Shown here: piece after piece, positions 49,048 to 59,947 of the stretch
Layout of the letters: every line of letters starts with the position of its first letter
How positions within the stretch are numbered: the first letter of the stretch is position 1
DNA from: Hofstenia miamia
Lineage: Eukaryota; Xenacoelomorpha; Acoela
Assembly: GCA_004352715.1 (NCBI GenBank)
Contig: SCFE01000030.1
Coordinates: 1,763,997-1,827,996, forward strand
Length of the DNA: 64,000 bases
Direction of reading: 5' to 3'
Notes under the pieces: generated by a model
Databases searched by the model: none
The model's input: the letters and a program-made list of their open reading frames with translations, nothing else
Told to the model about the DNA's origin: nothing
Translations under genes and position numbers: made by a program

Positions 49048-52000
49048 AAAAAAACGAAAATTTTAATTGAGAGTACTTTTCGGTACTTACTGTACCATCG
49101 TCAGTCGAAAAACAAAAATTATTTAGTGGTAAAATTATAAATTTACAAATCATTAATTAATTAAAATAAAATAAGTGAAGAGTTTGATGACACTTTGTAT
49201 TTAAATTAGGTTTCTCTTCCTTAATATATATTGATTCTGCGATCTTGGTGAATTTGTGTTTCATTAAAATATTAAAGTCAGATGTTGATGCTTTATGTAT
49301 TTTTGAGTTTCATATAAATTTCGGATTGTAAGTGTCCATATATATGTTCTTGAATTCATGTCTTCAAATGTCTTTTGGTTTCACCAATGTAGAAGCTGTC
49401 ACACTTCTGACAATTATATTTATAAGCAATTGATGAAACCAAAAGTTTTTGAATTGGATCTTTGTTACGAATTAAATTTGATGCTTTTTCCGAATTTAAA
49501 ATTGGTATTATTCTTGATTTCCTCAGTTTTCTATTTAAATTATATATAGATTTCTTAAGACGTGATTCGTGCGGTTTAATAAAAGGTAGTTTCCAAAATA
49601 TATTATCTTTGTGTTCTTGTGAATTGTATTTTAATGAGGAGGATGTTAGAGCTTCTTTTGATGTTTTTTGCAATGATTTTAGGATACCCATTAGATCTTA
49701 GATTTTCAAATATTTTATCAAAAGCCTTTGTAAGTACATTTGTAGTTAGATGATAGTAAAACAGCTCTTCTAAACAAGTTTTTCGGAATTGAATGTTTAT
49801 ATTTATTATCACAGTATGATTGAAATGGTATATATAATCCGGTGTTAGTAGGTTTTCTAAAAGCAGATATTTCAAATCCCATTGATGTTTTCTTCAATGT
49901 TGCATCTAAAAAATTTATTGTATCTTCTTTTTCATATTCACAAGTAAATTTAATTTCACTTAGTTGCGAATTAATATAAGAAAGAAACATTGATGCATGA
50001 TCATCGTTTTTCATCAAACAATAAACATCATCAACATAACGTTTGTAATATATTGGTGGTTTTCTTAAGTTTAGAAAAGTCTTTCGATTAAATCCATTGC
50101 GAAATTCGCAAACGTTGGACCTAATGGAGAGCCCATCGCCATCCCATCATTTTGGTTATACACTTCATTTTCAGACAAAAAGTAAATGTTGATGAAGCTA
50201 ATAATAGTAAATGGAAAGCCTGATTCAGGTGTTAGCGATATTATATGGTCAATCATTTTCTTAGCTGGAATTGATGTAAATAAATAAATAAATATATATA
50301 TATATATATATATATATTGTAAAATGTGTTACTATTTACCCCAATCTAAAAAGGTGAATAGGAATACCTTCATACCTTAAAAAAATTCCTTAAACTAAAT
50401 ATCTTACTCTTATTGAAATGTAATCTAAGGATCTATAGGACACATTATAGTGTAAGGGTTGAATGAAATACATTTTACAAATAGATGTTTGAAAAAAACT
50501 GTTTCTATTCATCCCAATTAAGGGTAATTAGAAATTTTCGTTTGTACGTCTTAGTGCAAAATTATTAATGAATTTTTCTTATTTTAGAGGGGCCCGGGCC
50601 CCCTCGGCTCCCCTCTGTATCCGCCCTTGCTTCTATGCAGTGAAGTGCATAAATTAACTGGTTGTCCCAGAATAGTTCTCTTGAAAAATTGCATTACATT
50701 TAGCATGTATGAATTGAGGAAGAAGCATACCAAACATGGCTAATGCAGCCGGAAATACTGCAATTAATTACGTTTTGATGATTTAAGGAGGAATTAGTTC
50801 ATTTTAATATTGTAAGAAAATTGTTAATTTTGAATATAAAGCAGTATTTAATCTCAATATCCTGTTGGAGTAGGTTACCAGAGAGCTATCTAGAATTTTT
50901 GAAAAGTTATATTATTGTTATATAATTTTTATTGATTTAATACAAACATGTCTTTCAATATAAATAGGTAAAAAAATTTTCATCGCTTTTTTCTGAAAAG
51001 AAAGAAATTATTGATCATTGAAATATTGTTAGTATTCATATAGAAATACTATTATCCTTTCAACAGAAAAATGTATGCCTTCTCTTGGCCCAGGGGTATA
51101 ACACTGACTACCATGTCCAACGTGATTCATATCTATTGTAAGATTTCTACTAATAAAATTAATTATTTTACCTATTGAATTCCTATCTTTATTAGGAACA
51201 TTGTAAACACTCATCGTATGATAAGTACCTCTTAAATCTTATAGTCTAATTGCGTAGAAAATTTTCAAAAAGGTCACTCAATTGCTAAATGTGATAAATT
51301 TGGATAGAACGCTATACAGTTATTGCAGTAAGCACTATTTCGTTAATTAAGCAGCTTGAATGAAAAATGGACACTATCCCGCTGTCACTTCACTTTCATG
51401 CCTGTGAATCATTAAAGTTTAATCATATGCGTTAAGCATACTTGAAAAAAACAATCATTCGAACATAACTATTTTCTTGTTCGATACTTCGCGCATCCGG
51501 CGTACATAGGTTAAGAAACTAGTATCCTAATTATATTAATAAAGACAAATTAATCAAAGTTTGCTTTTGTGCGTATCCTTTTTCAGCTAAGTGATCTTTG
51601 AAATCGATATTGCTGCTAACATCCAGATATAGTTCACAGTGCTCAAATTTGCCTCCTAGGATCGCCAAAATGGTCCTTTATTTATAACGTAGGAATAACA
51701 TTTCTTTTTTCTTCCCATATAAATGTAGCACAACGAGTTAAGTTTATTATCACTCCTTGCATGCTTATTTATTGGCAGTTTCACATGGCATTTTTATTTT
51801 AAAATGGTATAATTTACATGTATATGTATATGTATATGAATTGTACATTATATAAATTTGTTCTTTTATCTTTCGTTATTCTGTTTAGGCTCCTTAATTC
51901 CTAAAAATCGATTTTGGCTATTTATTCTAATGCGTGGTTTGGTTGGAATAGGCGAAGCAAGCTATATCACAGTGTCTTACAGTATCATAGGCGATCTATA

Positions 52001-55000
52001 TACCAAAGAAACTCGTTTGAGAGCCTTGGCCATATTTTCATTTGCAGTTCCTCTGGGAAGCGGGGCTGGGTACATTACTGGTCAGATTTCGAGTGAATTG
52101 GCCTCTCATTTTTTTGTTCAAGACAACTCGTTGGCATGGAAGTATGCCTTACGAGTAACTCCAATTTTCGGTAAATCTAATGTTTACTTTGAATTCAAGC
52201 TTAAGTTCTTCATGATCTCACGGAAGTAATCCAACCAATCTCGCAGTTTACAGGCATGCCAGTTTAAGATGTCCTTGAAATATGCTAAATGAGCATGGTT
52301 TTGTTAACTGAAGCTAGTCAGGACTGCTCATCAACATTATTAATTTTTCTAAAATGACGGCATTATTTCACGTAATGGTTGGGATCTCTTATTTGAAATG
52401 TAAACGAAATGCCATGCTATGATTTAGCAGTAATGGCCAACTTTTTTGGAAACATATTTCCAACAGGACAGCAAGCTCGTTGGGTCCCTACCATTAATCA
52501 TATACAACGCATATGCATGCACTGCGCAATTCTGATTTCAAAATTCAAACAGTGGTGCAAATGCCCTAGTCCCACTACACAGTAGAATAATCTCTAATAA
52601 CGGAAAATGATTTTATGTTGAACTTTTTTATTGAAGCGTTATTTAAGAAAAGGGATGCGCTAGAAATTAACGCGCAAATTGTTTTTAAAATCAATTGATT
52701 ACTTGCCATATCATTAGTAAATGTGTTATGAAAACGATAAAATTAAAGGTTTGCTGTGCATATACTACAGCAACATACTGTGGGATGTTTTCGTAGCGCT
52801 TCCACTTGAGAGGACGCCCTCGAAACAATAAAACTTTAATCGTTTTCATATTGACTTTGGAGAATTTTGCGAACCCTTGATAAAGTATTCGCATAACATA
52901 GAGCAGCTGCTAGCTAACTTGACCACCTCGTAATTACAGGTTGTGTAATCGCGTAAATTTCCTCAAAAATCTGACAAATTGTCTTCACAGATGTAATTAC
53001 TTTATCAACTTCATAGTAATCACGAATTTTGAAAGCGCAATTATGGACTAATTACCATTTAAATGATGTTATATTCCGTCAGTGTTATCATAACCTCAGT
53101 GTTGTATCGGCGACATCACTTCGAGCCGTGGAGTACGAAATAAACAGAAGGTGAAAACAATCACTCGTGTAGACAGACTGCAGGCTCAAAACCGCGAAGA
53201 GCTATTGTTGATATTATTGTAAAGATTAATAATGGCCTCTATTATTGAATACCTAGAAAAAATTATGTAAAAATAACGAAATATAAGCGTACTGATTGTA
53301 ATTCCCAAACAATAGCAAATCTCCAACATTGGCAAATGTTTCGTCAGAGTAAGCTTCAGCTTTTAAATTAGAGTCAATGTGAATTGAACATTGAATTTGC
53401 AGAGGGCTCTGGGCATCTGTTCAAATATGTTTGTATATGCAAATTTTTCCAGAATGTTTTGATATTCGGCCTGCTACTTTACCAGCTTAAAAGTATCAAA
53501 TTCAAACACATCCATTTCACGAAACTCGTCAATCTCATCCTATAAAAATGGTAAATTTAGAGAACAACAGTTTGACTTAAATGTGTCAAATACAAATAGC
53601 AATTATTCACCTTCTTAAACCGGTATAACACTGCGATTAATGACACCACGTTTTAAAACTTCACGTAAAACATTGGGCTTTGGGTAAGTTATGGCAGAAG
53701 CTCCTGTCATCTCAAATAAATTGGGTGGATCAGCTGGACGCAGTTTTCCATGGACTTTAATAGTAGGAAAGCCTTCTGGCCAATGCTTTTGACAAATAAT
53801 AGTGTTTTTGGCAACACTGATTTTTTGAGGAATTCTAGATAACCAAGCATTTCTTTCATTCACGTCTTTGGGGAACCTGTATGCAGGAACGTATGGGGAA
53901 TTTCTATAGTTCGACCTGCAATTAAATTCTCAGCACTTGTTCGGCATGAGCTACGGAACGGAATGAATTGCAAAGCGAAATGTCTACTATAAATATTATA
54001 GCATCAATAACTGCTTTATTGCGGTTTTAGGCCTGCAGTCTGTTGACACGAGTGTTTGTTTTCACCTCCTGTTAATTTCGTACCCTACGCTTCGATCCTA
54101 AAATACTAATTATTAAATGATCTCAATAAATTTAAACCATAATTGAATTTACCACGTATTTCAACTTATTGGGTTTTTGAACTACCCTGGTAATTATAAA
54201 TCACCATACGCTTTTTATGTACACACTAGAAGTAATTTATCATCTTAAACCCGAGGTATTTTTTAAATCCGTGCTGGTATTTTAGGAGCTTTATTCATTA
54301 TTCTATGCATTTTTTACTTGCCCAACCCAAAACGAGGATCTGCGGACAACCAGATAGCTCCAGCTTCTAATTCTTTTCGAGACGATATTCTTGCTCTCTG
54401 TCGTAATACTACTCTAGTTTTGGCGACAGGTGGCTTCATTGCAGTAGATTTTGTTGCTGGAAGTTTGGCGCTTTGGGGCCCCACATTTGTAGAAAATGCA
54501 GGTGCCGGCGGTATATTTGGTAGCAGCGTTTTATTTGGTATCGCCACATGCCTAGCCGGAATTTTTGGAGTAGGCTTAGGTGTAGTTTTGCTTTTAATAA
54601 CTTTTTTATTAATCTCATTTTTTATTACTTTATAACATTGAATATATTCATCCATCAATATTCTCTGTATGCTGAATTTTGTACAAAAATTCAGTTTAGT
54701 TTTGAAAATGTTTCACAACATTTTTTGGTGAATACACTCGGCATACTAAATTTGCACAAATCTCATTACATTAACTAAATCATTGTGAGAATCTGTATAC
54801 ATTTAATCGATTGTATTGAAGCAAGTGGTAATTCTTATCATCATTAAACAAAGTATTCGCTTGTAGAAAGGCAAAGATAAAAGTTGAGAATAATGATTTA
54901 TTTTTTTAATTGAATTCAAAATTTTAATAATGTCATTTAAAATCATCCCTAAGACATCCATGATATAAAAATGTTTCAAGAAATTTGGTATAAATTACAG

Positions 55001-58000
55001 TGTAATTCCTATTGCTAGTTCGATTATCAAGTCTTGAAAATATTTATATAAATTCTGTTTTAATGTTTTGAATGCTTTAGATTTATCTGCTCACCTCTAT
55101 CTCTAAATACTTACTTAAGTTTAAAAAAGTTGTGTAGTAACGTTTGGTCTTTTAGAGATTTGTTTCTTTATATATATGCTTAGAATTTACATTGTTTAGG
55201 CGCGGTCTTTTCTAATAGATTGAAAACATTAAATAACATGGAAAACGCTGATCCCATAGTTTGTGGCTTAGGAATGCTAGTCTCTGCACCATTACTCTTT
55301 GTAGCCTTAATAGTCGCTGCTAAGGTTCACTGGCTCTTTTGGTTTTTGGTTTTTATTAGCATTACATGCGGGCTGCTCAACTGGGCTCTTATTCCCAACA
55401 TCATTTTGGACACTGTAGTACCCAACAGGTGATCTTGTTTTGAACTTTTATGATTTTTTACTGAAAATATTACATTCAATGTATTTCTAGTTGTTAAGTA
55501 GATTTAGTAGTAGCAAGAAAGAACCTTGAAACGGACAGACAAAATAAATTAATTTTTTATTCGAAATATACAAATTGTTTAATAATTGAGAAACATTGTT
55601 AACATCTAAATTAACGTGCGTACATATTTATGAAAATCCGTGACCAATACCAATTAACATTTGAAATTGTTCAAATTAATCAATCTCCCCTGAATGACAA
55701 TGTATTTGCACACGCCTAAGAAATGTTAACGACTGCTAAAAATTACCTTTCTCGGGCACACCCCTTTTATCTGTTCGGTACAACAAATGGTCGTATGTCC
55801 AGCTTTCCCTTTTGTGTGCTCCTACAATTCTTCTTAGCAAAACCTAGTCCAATTTTTATCCAGTGTCTTTTAATGTAAGTATACAGTGACCGCAAAAAGT
55901 TTACGAACACCCCTCAGAATTGAAAAGAATTGTCTGTCCAGTAAAACTATGTGTTGAATGACGTATTAATGCACATATAACATGATTAGTGAAGAAAACA
56001 CATCAAATTTGATACAAACAAAGCATTTTAATGAAAAAATTTCAGTATTTTGTATTATAACCTTTGTTCTTCAGAACGGCCTGTATGCGGCGTGGCATAG
56101 ACATGACCAGACTCTGGCACAGCTCCACCGAAATATCAGTCACCCAGATCATCTTTAGGTGGTTCTTGAGTTCCTCCACATTGCTGCAATTCTTTTCCGC
56201 CATCTTTTTCTTCAAGAGAACCCAGAGATTCTCAATTGGGTTGAGATCGGGTGAGTTCCCGGGCCAATCGAGCTGAGTGATGTGGTGTTCTCGGAGCCAC
56301 AAGCTCACCTTCTTAGCCTTGTGGGCAGGAGCACCGTCGTGTTGGAATGTCGTACACCCCTGGATCTCCATGAACTGCTGGCTGTAACCTTCTTCAGATA
56401 AAAGCAATATATTCGAGCGCACAGCGACTGAAAGCTGCGGTTTTCGACCCATACTAACTCTGACGGCTCACACTCGTGTGTGAGGCAATGAGAGGCAGAC
56501 AATAATCAATAGTGTATCTGGTGTATCTAATTGGACATCCAGACAGCCAATAGTCTAAAGTTACGCTGCATGAAGGGAAAATCAGCATTGCTATCGGCTC
56601 TGGTAAGCGATTCAACCAGGCAGTCAAATTTCATCTATTTTTAGAAGGTGTTCGTAAACTTTTTGCGGTCATTGTATGTATGTTCTACTACCCTACTTCA
56701 TTACATGTTGTGTGTTTTCTTTTATTTTGTCCGTAGTTGAGATCTCTGTTTGGTAAGATACTAGTTACTCTTTGTGTTGATAATCCTTTGTTACCATTAG
56801 TGTAAATACTATGTAAATATGTTTGTGTTCAGGTTTGAGGGGATTAGGAATTGTAATGCATTTACATCACACAACTTTGTTTCCTCTAATGCATGATTGA
56901 AATCAACACAGAAAACCTTAATTAATTCCTTTGACATTTTTAATTATATTTATATTCAATTCTTTTAATTCATTGTTAGTGACTATCATGTTGGGATAAA
57001 TGTTGTTTACAATTACTTTACTTTGCTTAAGGCCTCGTACACTGCCATAAAGTAAAAAAATTTAGTTTACTGCCGGTCTAGTCTTTTGAAGAGAAGAACT
57101 TTAGTGGAGACACTGCTTAAAAAACTAAAATCATTAACGAGTGAAAGCCATTATTAGCAAAAAACGTGAAATTCCTATATACAAGTGAGAAGTCAAGTAC
57201 ATATCACGTTTTTATGATTAATGTAGACATATTAAACTACCATTGTCGCAAAATAAAATTGTTGGCAATTGAACCGTATTTTCTACCAATTGTAATTTAG
57301 TATCTAAACACAGATGATTAAATTTCTAGCAACCATCGATCACATGTCTGAAGGAAAGTGCTTAAAAACGTTCGTTGCTAAATTTTTTCATATTTTCCAA
57401 TGACATTCTGTAGATAACCATGAGTATTAAATGTGTACAGAAATGTCAAATACATCTACATGTATTACAATATCAAAACCATAGACGCACGCAATTCAAA
57501 TCGAATGTGCTATTTAGCTAGTGATACTAATTTTAAGTTCTTTGCAAATGGTTATGCATTGACTATAACTAATTCAAAATTGTGGAAGTATTTGCATCGT
57601 TATTATATTGGAAATTTCTTGCGCTCTGTTGCTGTTGTCTATTCAGTTACTGTGTGCAAACCTATGAAAACATGAAAGTTATTGTGAAAGTTGAATTAAC
57701 AAAGCAAGATTGTTTTAAAATCTTTTGAATTTATTTAGAATACGGCACTCGAGGAACAAGCTTGACATCCTAAAGTCACTTTTTGACTTTAAGGAACAAC
57801 TGCATTTTAATGCTTCCAAGGGTCGTAGATCATCGTAGGCATCCTCGGCGTTGCTAAAAAATCTTTCTAAAATATTAAATATTGGCAACGAAGAATTGGG
57901 TTTATGTATGCTTTCATCTGAATTTTTTGTCAACAAAAGCGTTGTCAAAAGTCACAGCTGAACTTTCCATGTTCTAAATTTCAGTTCCAACTTCGATAAG

Positions 58001-59690
58001 CAATTATTTTTTCATCAGAGAGAAGGATTTCTTGCATATTCTGCATTTTGATGATTCCTGACTCAAAATCCTTTAAGTAAATATTTATATCTTCGCCTTC
58101 CGGCACTAAGGAAATCTCATAATATAATCTGATCAAATAATTGCAATTATTTAGACCTAACGAATCAATTACCATTGATCAAATTAAAAAATCAATTATC
58201 AGGCTTGCAATTAGCAATTAGCTGTTGATGTGCGAATAACTAGTATATATAATTTTCTGAAAAGATCTTTTAATGTTGTCTGATGACATTTTGCACTCCA
58301 TTTAACACTCCTTGACCATTTTATCAACTCGTGTTTATTACATTTACACCTATGCTTTAGACGTTCACTGGCTTCGGGTGTTACCAATTTAATTGGACAC
58401 GCCTTTGGGGATGCAATAAGTCCTCCCATTGTTGGCTTCATTTCAGAACACGTAGACGCCCGTGGATTCTACAATTTACAAGTATGTCGTTTGCAAACAT
58501 GTTCGTTCTTTATAAATTTTGAAATGTCTACAGAAAAAGCTTTAGCACGCAATTGATAATCTCAGTAAAAGAAACGTACAATATTCAACATTTGAAATCT
58601 AGTACTACATTTATTTTTAGGCCTAGGATTTATGAACCTTTTGAGCTAAAGGGTCTTAAGGTCGATGTTTAACCCCTATTAACCCAGAAATTTATAGAAT
58701 TTGTGACGGTTTAAATAAAAAATTAAAATATGAAAACACCCTAAATTAGCCCGTCTGGATGGTACTTAGATGTACTATTGAAGAAATCAAATTAGTTGTT
58801 GCTGCCAATTGAATTTAGACTGGGTTATCTGAACACTGGGGTGGGAAGAATTTTAACATTTTGGCAAAATTGCATTTTCCTTTGAAAAAGTTGATATTTT
58901 CTTATACTTCCATTACACGAATATCTTTTTTCACAAATTTTCAGGGAAGCACACTTACTCATAGATGTGTACAAATCGAAGCTTTGATACTTTAAAGTAA
59001 CAATGGGCAGATTAGGGTTAGGTTTATTGTAAAACTATTTTTACACAATTATTGATGTTTTAAAAAAAATGTCCCACATTATTATGTTAGTATTAACTTC
59101 TTTTCGTTTACTGATATAGTTTTTCGGCAAATAAATGGCTAATACCACTGTCAATATTATAAAGCCTTATCTATTTGTGGACAACCATTAAATTATAGCG
59201 ACAGATATCCTTTCAGTTCATGTATAGATTTTATTGGCACATACATTTGGCTTAATCGTTGTTAATTATTAAATTTTTAAATGCTTCATTTTAACAGTGC
59301 TCTGCTCATTAAAAATCAGCAACATGTTTTTTTGTTGTAGTCAATCATCTTTATATACTATTTTTTGTTCTATAGAACAAAGATCCATGATTTCAATAGA
59401 ACATGCCAAAAATTGCTGATGTTTTTTCTGTCAATAAAAAATAATTACCAATAATATGACTAAAAGGATTGGTGTAGGGGCGTGAAAACATTATTGAAAC
59501 AAACTCAATGTTTTTCGAATTGAATGTCTTTTAGTACGGACTCTTTATCAATGTCATCATATCCGTTATTGGTGGCTGCTGTTTCTTAGCAAGTTCACTG
59601 TTTTATTCAAAAGACAATCAGGCCTATTTGAACGAACTTCGATTGGGCAACTCTCAAGAAGGGCTTATGGATAATGAAGCAGAGGCATAG
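40078..59690 (+). CDS. spns: Spinster-family transporter (SPNS), six exons
   Basis: Joining 40078-40363, 51889-52170, 54286-54579, 55200-55428, 58361-58481 and 59535-59690 gives 1368 nt, 455 residues plus stop, with all GT-AG sites and matching phases (1,1,1,2,0). It is an MFS carrier: TM1 with '[12 protein letters not shown]', the MFS loop signature 'GDRVNRK' (residues 73-79), '[11 protein letters not shown]' in exon 2, 'GSLALWGP' in exon 3, '[13 protein letters not shown]' in exon 4 and '[13 protein letters not shown]' in exon 5. Spinster proteins sit in late endosomes/lysosomes or the plasma membrane and export lysophospholipids (SPNS1) or sphingosine-1-phosphate (SPNS2). Which one this is cannot be told. 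Length is slightly short (vertebrate about 500-550), from shorter termini. Intron 1 is 11.5 kb; introns 1, 2 and 4 are the ones full of transposons. No frame break, so it looks functional. Confidence 0.93.
41669..41990 (+). mobile_element. Non-LTR endonuclease fragment in SPNS intron 1
   Basis: '[16 protein letters not shown]' and further on, in a shifted frame, '[19 protein letters not shown]', the G-D-F-N motif of APE-type endonucleases. About 320 bp, with no RT attached: the R4-like element starts directly to its right. Confidence 0.7.
41995..43838 (-). mobile_element. R4/Dong-like retrotransposon beside an ATT microsatellite
   Basis: Minus strand. An acidic N-terminal part (43598-43335), then '[20 protein letters not shown]' (about 42750) and RT 42645-42091 with '[18 protein letters not shown]', '[20 protein letters not shown]' and an intact catalytic box '[10 protein letters not shown]'. 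This RT type (GIFQGD...YMDD) is that of the R2/R4/NeSL group with a restriction-like endonuclease, whose C-terminus is missing here (stops begin after 42091). The 5' end starts 'GGGCCCCAGTGGCCAAGGGG' and touches (ATT)n. Dong-type elements are known to use TAA repeats as targets. Loss of the 3' and not the 5' end is unusual and points to a later deletion. Confidence 0.75.
43839..43872. repeat. (ATT)n microsatellite
   Basis: Eleven ATT units between the R4-like element and the next non-LTR element. Confidence 0.95.
43873..46290 (+). mobile_element. CR1/jockey-like non-LTR retrotransposon (family F), 5'-truncated
   Basis: Plus strand, in broken frames: endonuclease end '[18 protein letters not shown]' (43890-43940), RT '[19 protein letters not shown]' (44976-45032), 'DLSKAF' in a shifted frame (45200s), '[19 protein letters not shown]' (45360-45420), catalytic box 'YEDDTCIL' (45450-45475, both Asp present), '[13 protein letters not shown]' in a shifted frame (45690s) and a C-terminal tail ('LWNDLNI', about 46150) ending near 46285. 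Several frameshifts, inactive. Confidence 0.8.
46300..47664. other. SPNS intron 1, no gene seen
   Basis: May include the 3' UTR of family F up to about 46510. No other feature recognised. Confidence 0.35.
48935..48960. repeat. (TA)n left of the nested element
   Basis: Pure TA, followed by 'TGTAAAATCAACTGTGTTAC'. A related (TA)n plus 'TGTAAAATGTGTTAC' follows the nested element at 50291-50360. Confidence 0.9.
49042..50290 (-). mobile_element. Penelope-like element with GIY-YIG endonuclease, 5'-truncated
   Basis: Minus strand. RT block '[20 protein letters not shown]' (50150-50090), typical of Penelope RTs, then the thumb region (50017-49718, '[17 protein letters not shown]'), and a GIY-YIG endonuclease start '[20 protein letters not shown]' (49420-49360), with the Cys pair of PLE GIY-YIG domains. 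The upstream RT motifs, including the first catalytic Asp, are missing. Frame breaks between blocks. Inserted in (TA)n inside the hAT element. Confidence 0.85.
50630..51888. other. SPNS intron 1, right part
   Basis: Begins with the target duplication of the hAT element and continues to the SPNS exon 2 acceptor (CTGTTTAG at 51881-51888). One minus-strand frame at 51214-51029 has no recognisable content. No gene seen. Confidence 0.35.
51889..52170 (+). CDS. spns: SPNS exon 2
   Basis: Acceptor CTGTTTAG, donor GTAAAT. Encodes '[20 protein letters not shown]' and '[14 protein letters not shown]', ending at '...[10 protein letters not shown]'. TM3-TM5 region. Confidence 0.92.
52171..53120. other. 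SPNS intron 2, left part
   Basis: No ORF or repeat that I can support up to the THAP element. Confidence 0.35.
53121..54096 (-). mobile_element. THAP-domain DNA transposon remnant with ~75-bp TIRs
   Basis: The left end 53121-53197 (TCGAGCCGTGGAGTACGAAA...) is matched inverted by about 54020-54096, including 'AGGTGAAAACAA' and 'ACTCGTGT-ACAGACTGCAGG', with perhaps 85-90% identity, and weak similarity continues inward. Between them lies a THAP-domain reading frame. THAP domains in transposons are known from P elements and related families. Only 976 bp, so an internal deletion of the catalytic part is likely. No target duplication recognised. It lies in SPNS intron 2. Confidence 0.75.
53615..53947 (-). 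pseudogene. THAP-type zinc-binding domain, transposase N-terminus
   Basis: From ATG 53947 the frame reads 'MPNKC', a TGA at 53932-53930, then '...NCRSNY', giving C-x4-C over the stop. It goes on with '[19 protein letters not shown]' and '[10 protein letters not shown]' (C-x2-H) and then a Pro-rich '[11 protein letters not shown]', the order of the C2CH THAP domain of about 80-90 residues with its 'AVPT-F'-like end. The single TGA breaks it; the rest to 53615 has no known content. THAP domains bind DNA at transposon ends. Confidence 0.7.
54286..54579 (+). CDS. spns: SPNS exon 3
   Basis: Acceptor TTTTAG, donor GTGTAG. Encodes a TM6-like '[16 protein letters not shown]', the cytosolic loop '[16 protein letters not shown]' and TM7 with '[15 protein letters not shown]', ending 'GIFGVGLG'. 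Confidence 0.92.
54580..55199. other. SPNS intron 3
   Basis: 620 bp, AT-rich, no feature seen. Confidence 0.4.
55200..55428 (+). CDS. spns: SPNS exon 4
   Basis: Acceptor TTGTTTAG, donor GTGATC. Encodes '[20 protein letters not shown]' and two more membrane segments, ending 'ILDTVVPNR' with a split Arg codon (phase 2). Confidence 0.92.
55884..56674 (-). mobile_element. Internally deleted Tc1-type transposon
   Basis: 27-bp terminal inverted repeats CAGTGACCGCAAAAAGTTTA... with one mismatch (right end CAATGACCGC... on the other strand), flanked by TA at both sides (55882-55883, 56675-56676), the Tc1/mariner target. Total 791 bp against about 1.3-1.6 kb for a full element. It lies in SPNS intron 4. 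Confidence 0.95.
56042..56452 (-). pseudogene. Tc1 transposase, HTH start fused in frame to the catalytic end
   Basis: The 136-residue open frame begins '[20 protein letters not shown]', the usual Tc1 HTH start, and after about 25 residues jumps to '[18 protein letters not shown]' and '[16 protein letters not shown]', the second Asp and the Glu of the catalytic triad with 34 residues between them (DD34E). The rest of the DNA-binding part and the first Asp are missing. The junction ('[12 protein letters not shown]') is in frame. It cannot transpose by itself, but the frame is open from ATG to TAA. Confidence 0.92.
56675..58360. other. SPNS intron 4, right part
   Basis: AT-rich, a few minus-strand frames (57948-57715, 58175-57981) without recognisable content. 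Ends with the exon 5 acceptor ATGCTTTAG. Confidence 0.35.
58361..58481 (+). CDS. spns: SPNS exon 5
   Basis: 121 nt. Completes the split Arg codon and encodes '[20 protein letters not shown]', the conserved H-x-x-G-D-x-x-S-P segment of spinsters. Ends after Gln, phase 0, donor GTATGT. Confidence 0.92.
58482..59534. other. SPNS intron 5
   Basis: AT-rich, no gene or repeat recognised. Confidence 0.4.
59535..59690 (+). CDS. spns: SPNS exon 6 (last)
   Basis: Acceptor TCTTTTAG. Encodes the last membrane segment ('[20 protein letters not shown]') and an acidic cytosolic tail ending '[10 protein letters not shown]', stop TAG at 59688-59690. Confidence 0.9.
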   Translation, partial: YGLFINVIISVIGGCCFLASSLFYSKDNQAYLNELRLGNSQEGLMDNEAEA

Positions 59691-59819
59691 CTAATTTTAA
59701 TTTTGTACTTTTTTATCTAGCTGCAGTTCTTTTGTATTTCATTTCCCTTTTCAGTGGTGCTATCTCGTAGAATGTTGATTTTAATAACTTTTTACTTAGG
59801 AAAGCAATTGTGAGTATTT

Positions 59820-59825
59820 AATAAA
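59820..59825 (+). terminator. SPNS poly(A) signal candidate
   Basis: AATAAA 130 bp after the SPNS stop codon. Confidence 0.5.
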
Positions 59826-59860
59826 ATAGTTTATGTAAAGACAAGATGGAGTTCGTATAT

Positions 59861-59866
59861 TTTATT
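59861..59866 (-). terminator. Poly(A) signal candidate on the minus strand
   Basis: AATAAA read on the minus strand, about 82 bp after the stop of the candidate exon at 59948. The two opposite signals are only 36 bp apart, as in a tail-to-tail gene pair. Confidence 0.4.
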
Positions 59867-59947
59867 GCGTTTGTTAAATTGAATTTATAAATATATGCAA
59901 GTGTTTGAAATTTCCCTTTTATATGGTACAATTCCAATTGTTAGCAT

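Larger units (their letters stand above)
47665..50629. mobile_element. Non-autonomous hAT element with 8-bp target duplication
   Basis: Ends CAGAGGCGGATACAG and (inverted) CAAGGGCGGATACAG; both ends continue inward into a G/C-rich 'TTTTAGAGGGG-GCCC'. The 8 bp CTTCTATG are found directly outside both ends (47657-47664 and 50630-50637). No transposase ORF seen. It contains a nested Penelope-like element at about 49042-50290. It lies in SPNS intron 1. Confidence 0.9.

Noticed and set aside
54314-54658. 114-codon minus-strand frame
   Set aside because: Antisense shadow of SPNS exon 3.
57715-58175. Two minus-strand frames in SPNS intron 4 with protein-like composition
   Set aside because: No family recognised, no good splice sites and no continuity between them.
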